Shown here in pieces: positions 56,114-64,000 of a stretch of 64,000 nucleotides of DNA. The notes under the pieces were generated by a model, which saw only the letters and a list, made by a program, of their open reading frames with translations, did not search any database and was not told the DNA's origin. The stretch comes from Klebsormidium nitens (Eukaryota; Streptophyta; Klebsormidiophyceae; Klebsormidiales; Klebsormidiaceae), in NCBI GenBank assembly GCA_000708835.1, contig DF237397.1, positions 1 to 64,000 on the forward strand, given 5' to 3'. Both the position numbers and the translations under genes were made by a program. Numbering within the stretch: position 1 is the first letter of the stretch; each line of letters starts with the position of its first letter.

Positions 56114-58846
56114 CTACTTAGATGTTCGTACTTCTTGAGGATCGATCGCATGTGCCAATCTGTCGGTTGGCCCTTCAGACTCTGTCACGGCTAGTTCTTG
56201 AGAACGCACTTGAAGCTCAAGGTGTTTGAGAAGCAGCTCCGAGCTGGTCATTGCAACTATCATAGCGAGCCACAGTCCTGGAGTGCCACTGTCTCGATAT
56301 GTACTGTCAGTGAGGAAATGGACAAACGCTATTGCGGGCCGTGATAGGATACTGGCGTACCTGCATGCAGCCAAAGGCACACGTTTCAATGGCTGGTGAC
56401 TGCATTGGATCAGCGGTGAACAAATGGCTTGGTCCTGACCTCGGAATCTGCTCTTTGAGAGACCATACCAAAGACAAGTATATAGTTTCACAGTTGTCAA
56501 CGGCTTTGCCTCTGGTTCGTTGTGCAACATTCGCTTCTCTGCTTCTATGAGAGCGTATTGAGGGATTACTAATATTGGTTCAAGCCAGAGATTTTGCAGA
56601 TTCCTTCCAGATTGAATGGTAGTGTCCACTTCAAGGAGGAGCCGCTGTCAAAGCGGTACTTGGCGAGTTCTACTTGTTCGTAGAAACAAATCCTTCGAAG
56701 GAGAGTCAATTGTCGACCCGTTCCTGGATCTTCGCCGGGGTCTCTCGATCGCTTCATAACCCAGTCAGTAATATAGACAGACTCCCAATTGCTTGGAGGG
56801 GCTTGACCGGCAAAGGATCCTGAGCGGTTGATTAAATGACTTCTTGATTCAAATCAAGCGACCCTTACAACATGCCTCTCCTGAAATGGCGGAATCATCC
56901 GCAGACAAACGCAGCCCAGCGACTGGCGACATCGTGAGACATTATGGGAGGACATAAGAAACTGACAAGGGATTCCTTTGCTGGCATCTACTGCAGGGTC
57001 TCAATTGCTGATCCACACAGCCTAATCTGGACCGCCAGGGCGCCTTACAGATCCGTGATGCTCGTATGCTCTGAAGGCCTGCTTTGAGTTATATCGTTCT
57101 CTGCGATTTGTCGCAACGGACAAGTTAATTGGCGTTAAACCTCAAACAAGCAGGTACTCCGATCTAGGCCTACGCACTCACGGCCTCAACCGCAAGTTCC
57201 TTGACAGTTGAGTATATAAGGTGATGAATGCATGGTAACAACCTACCAAGTATCTCTTTGAACCCGAGCAAGGAAGAGGAATACGAGAGAGAAAGAGGAA
57301 TGAAAAGGAAAGAGACGAAGAGAGATAGAGAAAGGTGGGATCGAGACTCACCCTGCAGCCATTGTCCTGACCACCCACTTCTCATGCGCCGTCACTAGCC
57401 TCCTCTTAATAGTCCAAAGCGCCATCCCCCCACAACCAAGCCACAGGACCGATAGCGCCAAACAAGGGGCTGCAAACCCAGGGAATTCTGACCGGGGGGC
57501 CATAACCAGCCCCGTGACAGACAGACAACCCCCGCACATCAGGAAGACGTAGCCCGAGACACGGTGGAGGGAAGCGTGGCGTCTGAGGGTTCCCGGAAAA
57601 TTGAATTGCAGGAGGGTAGAGCAGATGTAGAGACTTGCGCATGATGCGTGCAGGCACCAGAGGGGGAAGTTGCTGAAGATGTGCTGGCCCGCATCGGAGG
57701 CTTTGTCCCAGGAACCTGACGATATTAAGATTGTAAGGCGATGGAAACAGATGCATCATCTTTCATGATCATCAGAAGCTCCCTAATACATTGCTTCAAT
57801 CGGCAATCGAACCAGTGGCTTGACGAAGGGGCCACTTGAGGAGACTGCTCAAACTGGGGAGATGGCAGGCTGCAAGTTTCAGATAATTCACAGGTCGGAG
57901 GTCAATCCTTGCGTGCAACAGAACACTTGTTCTGGTGACTTGGATCAAAGAGCAAACAGAGCGCACATGACAAATTCAAGCAACAGACTTGCACGAGCCT
58001 CATCACAAGCGGCTCCAAGCGGCTCCGACGCTCTCTCTTCAGAGCGTCGGCTCCATCATATCTGCTCCAGTACACCACCACGAGCCATTTTTTTGGACTC
58101 CTTAAAGGATTCACTGCTTCGCATGTATCACTTGGCCAAGACAATACATTCAGCAGTCAGACCGATGAGTCTCAGTCCAGTGCAGATTAGACACAAAACC
58201 GGTGATGAGCAGTTGCTCAAAGACTGAAGACTGAAAGACTGCCTACAGAATGACACTTTGACTTCACATGAGGGATACCTCCAGCATCTTTTGGCTCACC
58301 TGGCGTTAGGGGCTGTATGAGGGGCTCATAGCCAGAAGCAAAAGCAAGGGCGTACAACAGGAAAGGCACCGAGGTGAATGTGACGAACTTTAGTGCCTTG
58401 CTACTCTGCCAATCTACATGAGTACTAATCCTGGTATCATTTTGTTTTGTTGCTGGAAGTCTTTGATGCAAGAATCTTGGTGTCGGAGGACTGGCGAGGT
58501 TGGGCCGTTGACTGTTGGTGAAGTACCAGCTAGCGTGCTTTAGAATCCGTGAGCTCCGCAGTTGGAATGATGGGGCACCAGTGCCGGCTAGTCCTTTGGC
58601 AGCTGAAGTTTGATGTATGAGGTTTTCACTGGATCTAGAAGAAGTTGGTGGTGGTTGGAAGATGCGTTTGAGGTTGTGAACAGGTTTAGAACTTAAGCAA
58701 AGGCGTCTATCTGTGCCGGTGCCCATGAAAGGGAGAGCCAGCCTATCAATCGCAGAGTTGGATTCCTCCAGCTTCCCTGACACTTCGACATCCTTGAGGA
58801 TGCATTGTGGCTGGGCCCAGCTGGCCACACTTTGATGAATGTCCAT
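56114..58846 (-). CDS. DUF2306-type polytopic membrane protein
   Basis: Three exons, 58846-58300, 57715-57352 and 56360-56114, with phases 1 and 2 that join cleanly, give 385 aa. Residues 1-150 are a low-complexity, Ser/Pro-rich N-terminal extension. About six hydrophobic segments follow: LKFVTFTSVPFLLYALAFAS (152-171), then FPLWCLHASCASLYICSTLL, VSGYVFLMCGGCLSVTGLVM, LALSVLWLGCGGMALWTI, a segment after AAGYASILSRPAIAFVHFL, and GLWLAMIVAMTSSELLL. The order LHRVSGYVFL, IKRRLVTAHEKWVVRTMA and a final W-rich helix matches the DUF2306 pattern (HR..G..Y near the second helix, then R.....H..W..R). Function of that family is not established; the conserved His could suggest a cofactor site, which is speculation. 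The N-terminal extension could be a targeting region. Confidence 0.72.
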
Positions 58847-59480
58847 TGTTTCAAAAACAGGAGCACTGAGACAGAAAGTGGCGAATCACAGGAACCAAAT
58901 TGGTATATCTACTTATGGACTGAATAAGCTCCGCACTGAAGAACGTTCGAGTTGACGTGAAAGAAGCACAAGAATTCAAGACCGCCGACAGGGACGGGGG
59001 AGGCCTCCTTCAGATTCAATGATCAGGCCTTTCCCTGATCAGGCCATTCGTTGCAGTGGTTAGCAATGACCATTGCGACCATTCCTGAGGCTGTAGGCAG
59101 ACAGGTGAGACTGTTCATGACAGAAAGTAAACGGCGCAGAATCACCATTCTTAAAGTGCGGCTGCACCATTTGCCTCTGACGTCCCTTCTGCTGCACCAC
59201 TTTTTCCTTCGCTTTCAAGTTTCCTTTGCTCAGGCTGTGCCGCCACTTTCGCATGTTTGGCAGTTTGGGGACTCTGAAAGTTCCGCAGAGGCGACCAGGC
59301 TCGGGGAATCAAGGCTAATCTGTCGCCGTCCAACATTGTCCAAGTGTGAAGCTCAGCTGGCTGGCTTGCAAAGGTCGTGACATGCATTGCGTGTCTTTCC
59401 ATGGAGCTTCGAGGACCGGGGCCATTCTGTGCGCAGTAGGACTCGGAGCTGGGGCCCAGGGCCACTCTCTTTTAGGGCTC
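58847..59480. other. Intergenic between divergent genes
   Basis: This is a short region shared by two genes transcribed away from each other, so a bidirectional promoter is possible. No core element was recognised. An open stretch upstream of 59481 in the plus frame has no start codon context I would favour over MADLGLDSQG. Confidence 0.45.
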
Positions 59481-62400
59481 ATGGCGGACCTGGGCTTGGA
59501 CAGCCAGGGTGATCGGTGGGGCATGGAGGAGGAGATTGACTACGGGGACGATCCATTTGAATTGCCAGAGACGCTATTGGCAGAGCAGCCGGCGGGTGAA
59601 GAAAAAACGCATCCTGCGGTAAAGGCCGCAGGCGGGCGGAATGTGCTTGCAGGAAGTAAGATTGATTTGAGTGGTAAAGGTGAGGTGCGATCGAGGAGGG
59701 ATAGAGATCGGGGGGTGGATGATGGGAGGCGGGATAGAGAGAATGCTGGGCGAGAAGGAAGAAAAGAAGGGGAGAGGAAAGGGGGGGAGAGGAGGGAAGC
59801 GGAGCGACAGGAAGACGAGAGGAGGGAGGGCGAGAGGGAGAGGAGGCATCGGCATAAGCACAGGAGCAGACGAGAGGATCATGTTCCTCAAGGTGAGGTT
59901 TATGCTGATTTGGTACAAAGTTATGAATTTTGTGTGACTTTCGACCCTGTCATTTTTGTTGCACCTGCGCTGTTTTCGATTGGATTAAGGAGATTTGTGA
60001 CTTGAGACCCGTCATTTCGTTTGCATTTTCACCTATTTGCAATCCTTACACTTCTCATTGCATTCTGAGTTATTGCAGTATCCCGAGTGTTGTACTTCGT
60101 ATCGAATTGGGCAACTGTTTAGTGTTGGCTGCGTCAGTTACAATCTGTGATATGCAGCGTGTAGAATGTGTATGTCTATTGGTTGAGGTGCTGGAGCTTT
60201 GGCGGGAAAGTCGATTGGACTAGAGTTGAAGGAGGTCGCTGCATGAACCGCTTGATCAGCATATGAGATTGCGTACAAGTTTACCACCACTCGTCGCTTG
60301 TCTTTTTTATCTAGGTGCTGTGAGTGCATGCGTGTGAGCTGTCTTTACGAGGTGTTAGCATGTCTTTGTACTGCTTTTTCACAATGCATTGTCCCCTGCT
60401 CAAACTGTGCACTTGTGAAAGGCGACCTCGCACGATCAGAAGCTATCTCTGATGATCTTCAGGGGTTCCGTGTTGTGGACTTTTTGCTGTTAGCTGCACA
60501 AAACAACTTTGCTTGTTGAGGCAGGCATGCGGTACATTTGAATGTTTTTTTCAACAAAGGTGACGAGCAGTTGCTGTCAAATGCTAATGACCTGAGAGTG
60601 TCAGATTCTCACGACTTGTTGAAGCTCAGTGAGTCATGGCACTTTTCTTTTGGAGAACATGGACTGAAGAAGCATTGTTCATAAAAAGCACGGTGTGTTT
60701 CAATTTCCCATGTTTGACTTTCTTATTTTACCGGTAAGTGCTCAATCTGTGGGGTGGTCCGATTGTATCCACGCCTGTCATCTATGGACAGCGGACTCTC
60801 GCCAAGCTCGTTTCGGTTTCCTTGTGCATCTCTTACATCAGAAGTGTGCATAATTTGGCTCTGCTGAGTTGTCCACTTTATGCCTGCTTCTACTTGCAAT
60901 GAGGCAGCTTTTAGGATTGGTTGGCTTGCATAAGGCTGCAGAGCAGCTCCAACTTTTTTTGCGGCGTCCCGTAAAGTGGTTTGTGACAGCATTGGTACTG
61001 CCTTTGAAGAGACAATGCTGGCGGAAAGGACTTCATCACTTCGGGTTTGTAGCCTACTAGTATTGCGCAGCTTCTAAACTCCCAGTATGTCGTTGAGCAT
61101 CAAGATATGCATGCATTGCACGAAGTCGTGTCCCCTTTCGCAAGGGCCGTTTTGTGTGCCGTCAGGCTGGCATAATGGACCATTCTCAATAAGCCCCAAA
61201 GAATGCGGCACAGAGAAAGGTCGACGATTCTCCAGCGGGCAGTACACAGTGCTGCTGCAAAGTCCTGCATTTGGTTTCATTGCTGCCAGAAGCACTATTT
61301 GAGGTTTGTTGGAGCTAGGCATGCAAGAGCACACACAGATATTGTGTATCCCTTTTGTCTGAAAGACGCTTCAGGAAGGTTTGTATTCCCCTGGTCAATG
61401 TTGGTTCAGACCACTGTGCTCACTGTGACTTTCTGAGGGACGAAGGTTTCTCCAGCTTCTTCTTGTATTTGACCATACCATTGGTTTAAGGTCCATAACA
61501 CCACCTAAGGAAAGTCAGCAGAGAGAGTGCGGTTGGGAAAGTGTTTACTTTTTTCAAATTTTGCACACGGTTGCCTAGAGCAATCTCCCACCACCATGGA
61601 CTCAATTTGCACCCTCTTCCTCTGCCAGATGAGCCAGATCGCAGACCAAAGGCCGCTGAGCCCCGCTCGTTTCCGGAAGACGAAGCTCCCCGCAGCTCAA
61701 GAGAAGGCCACAGGAGCAGGCGCTCCCGGGACGATCCCTCAGGCGACGCTCCTGTGCTGGGGAGGCCAAATGAGAACTCGGTAGGTCTTCCCCGGGAGCG
61801 CGCCCTGTCCCCAAAGGAGAGAAAGGAGTCAGCTTTGGTCGAGTTGATGGACGAAGTTCGGGAAGAGAGAGAACGGAAGAACCGCAAGGAAGGGGACGTG
61901 AACGGGCGCGGCGCGCGGTGGGATCAGACCGCTGCAGACCGGGGGGGAGAAAGCAAACCGTATAAGGTGAGCAGAGAGATTACAGAAGATAGCAAAAAGG
62001 GTTATGATAGGGACGAGAGGGGAGGGAGTGCTCGCTATGGCAGGTATGAGGAGCGGGTTGGATTTGATGGGGGAAGGGAAGATGCGAGGAGAGGCGGTAG
62101 GTTGTCGCCTGGGGCGGACTATCACGAGAGGCGGGGTCGGATGAGCCCCGGGATGGGGCCGCGAGATGAGTTTAAGAGAGAGGATCGTGCGCGTATTCAT
62201 AAGAGGCCAGAGGAGGATAAGGGATGGGAGGATGACAAGCGGTGGGAGGATAAGAGGGGTGGCGACTTCCGGAGGGAAGAGGGGCGGGGGCCGAAAGATG
62301 AAAGGCGGGTGAGGGGGGAAGACGAGGCCTGGCAAGGGAGGGGAAGGGACGAGAGGCGGCGCGGCCGGGGCGGCGAGAGAGAAGGGGATCGGGGGGAGTA

Positions 62401-64000
62401 CGATGATAGAAGATGGGGCAATAAGGAGGACGACAAACTGGGGGGCCATAGGAGAGACGAAGGGAGAGGTTTTAGGGAGGATGAGGCAGGGTATCACAAT
62501 GGAAAGGGGCGGCCTGACTTTCGGGGAGAGCACTTCCGTGGCAGGGGGCCGTTCAGGCAGGAGGAAGACCCCCCCCGAAGGGGCGCAGGGGACAGTCTGC
62601 GGAGCCCGGGGGGGGAAAGGTCCCCTCCTCGGCGAGAGTACAATGAGCCAGGCACAGATCGCGGGTTCGATCGAAAAGCGCCCCCCGAAGCGAAACGGCG
62701 GTCTGTTTCACCTCCACCAAAACGGAGAGCCAGAACCCCGACCTTGGAGGGTTCAATTGCTGGCGAGGGGGGGCGAAGGCAGGAAGGTCTTGAGCCCAGC
62801 CCCCGGTCGAGAAAAGTGCACAGAGAGGCGACTTTTGACAACGGGGTTCCAGCGGACGAGGTCCCCCCTCGGCGGAGCCGGAAACGGTCGCTCAGCCCCC
62901 CTCCCAAATCAAGAAGTGCGCGGGACGGGAGTGTCAGAGATGGGGACCGGCACCGTTCCGTGTCGCGCGACCACGCGAGCACCCGGGGCAACGTGGACGA
63001 TTTCGAGTACGAGAGGGAGAGGCGGCGGGCGCGTCGGGGTGATACCGAGGAGCGCGAGTCCAAAGCGCCCCCCCGTTCTCCAATCGATGACCACAGGGGG
63101 CCCCGTTTCGAGCCTGGGAGAAGCCCAATCCGGCCCCCCATCCAGCTCCAGGGGGGTCCTCCAATTTTCCGGGAAGGACCCGAGGGTGGTTTGCACGAGA
63201 AGGGCCGGGGCAGGGGGGGCTTTATGGGTATGGACATGGGACCTCGCTGGCGGGGGGGTGAGTTCCCTCGCGGCAGGGGGGGCGGCTACCCCCCTTTCAG
63301 CCCCGGATTTGCACCCCCCCAATTCGGGGGCCCTCCGAGACCTTTCCCGAGGCCGGAGTTCGGTCCGGGGCCCTTGCCTTTCGTCCCAAGAGGCCAGTTT
63401 CCTGAGGGAGGTTTCGGTCGGGGGGGGTGGCGTGGACCCCCCCGCCACGAAATGGAGGGCGATTTGCTGCCGCCGCCAATGGGTGGTCTTCCTGGACCAG
63501 AATGGGAGCGGCGAGGGGGCCCTTGGGAACGGAACGAGCCTTGGGGGGGGGACCAGCCGAGGCGAGAGTTCCCCCCCCATTTCGAGATGGGGGCCGAGCG
63601 GAGAGAGGCGGAAGGGGAGGGGCGGCCTGCGAGGAAAGCGCCGGTTGCTGCCAAGGGGGGTGAGCGGAAGGCAGAGGAGAAGGTAGTCCCGGCCCCCCCG
63701 AAACGAGAGGGGCGGAAGGGGGGCACTGCAATGGCGGCGGTGAAAGCGATGGCGGGGGCATTGCAGGTTTCGAGGACGCTTGCTGGGGAGGCGCTCTTTG
63801 AGGAGTACAAGAAACTGCTGCCGCTGTCGGTGGCTATGAAGAAGGGGGCTACGATTGCAGAGAAGGTGCGAGGCTGGCTCTTAGATCTCTGTAGCTCTCG
63901 AGTATTTAAGCAGGTATTTAATGTATTTTATGCAGGTAATTCTGTGCTCTTAGACCGTCAAAAACTCCCATGTAAGAGTCGAGTACAAACTTTTCTGCTT
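59481..64000 (+). CDS. Very long Arg/Glu/Asp- and RGG-rich low-complexity protein, 5' part
   Basis: Exon 1 is 59481-59892 (MADLGLDSQGDRWGMEEEID..., then RDRDRG, REGRKEGERK, ending RREDHVPQ). Its phase-1 donor joins an acceptor before 61629 (EPDRRPKAAEPRSFPED). Exon 2 stays open without a stop from 61629 to a likely donor after 63865, 745 codons, and the frame is also open to the window edge. Regions in order: acidic N-terminus (EEIDYGDDPFELPETLL); RE/RD/RS repeats (about residues 55-330); RSVSPPPKRR and RSRKRSLSPPPK phospho-type SR motifs; a Gly/Pro/Phe/Arg stretch with RGRGGF, GGRGG-like and PPRPFPRPEF; then an ordered segment EALFEEYKKLLPLSVAMKK. This composition is typical of nuclear RNA-processing or speckle proteins. 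I recognise no named domain; at least 882 aa, with the C-terminal part outside the window. Confidence 0.65.

Noticed and set aside
62403-63686. A 427-codon plus-strand frame and several minus-strand frames of 150-250 codons
   Set aside because: They are shadows of the RE/RGG-rich exon in GC-rich DNA. Only the frame running from 61629 joins in phase with the exon ending at 59892.
1-64000. tRNA and rRNA genes
   Set aside because: I looked for T-loop (GGTTCGA..) with acceptor-stem context and for conserved rRNA blocks and found nothing convincing. A covariance-model scan would be decisive.

Overview
This is a eukaryotic nuclear window. The genes are split into many short exons joined by GT..AG introns with consistent phases, and no bacterial operon structure is visible. 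The gene content points to the green plant lineage: a plant-type urease accessory protein (UreD), an SMP plus double-C2 synaptotagmin of the plant SYT/E-Syt type, and a tandem pair of ionotropic glutamate receptor-like channels. A streptophyte alga (for example a Klebsormidium-like charophyte) is my best guess. That is inference from family resemblance, not a match.

Layout: 1-2602 (+) 3' part of UreD; 4783-7364 (-) small secreted protein with a dirigent/allene-oxide-cyclase-like C-terminal half; 7365-10440 repeat-speckled intergenic DNA; about 10.7-13.0 kb a purine-rich satellite of about 157-bp units, each built round a hairpin; 13.5-20.9 kb (-) a type II membrane, glycosyltransferase-like gene; 21.9-22.3 kb a MITE; 23012-32286 (+) synaptotagmin; 32.3-36.5 kb intergenic with two further MITE-like inverted-repeat elements; 36520-44911 and about 48.1-54.27 kb (+) two tandem glutamate receptor-like channels; 56114-58846 (-) a DUF2306-type membrane protein; 59481 to beyond the end (+) a very long Arg/Glu/Asp- and RGG-rich protein whose main exon is open for over 2.2 kb.

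The most unusual signal is structural. In the glycosyltransferase-like gene, the synaptotagmin and both receptor genes, introns are filled with tandem, progressively decayed copies of the edge of the neighbouring exon. Introns upstream of an exon carry repeated copies of its 3' splice site plus the first 40-100 coding bases. Introns downstream carry repeated copies of its last 30-60 coding bases plus the 5' splice site. Spacing is usually 130-190 bp (shorter in a few arrays). One intron of about 2 kb consists almost wholly of such copies. I know of no named feature class for this.

The genes look like independent housekeeping or signalling loci rather than a pathway cluster. The receptor pair is the only obvious gene family duplication. 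Exon coordinates were derived by hand from reading frames, splice motifs and phase matching; 5' UTRs, promoters and polyadenylation sites could not be placed.
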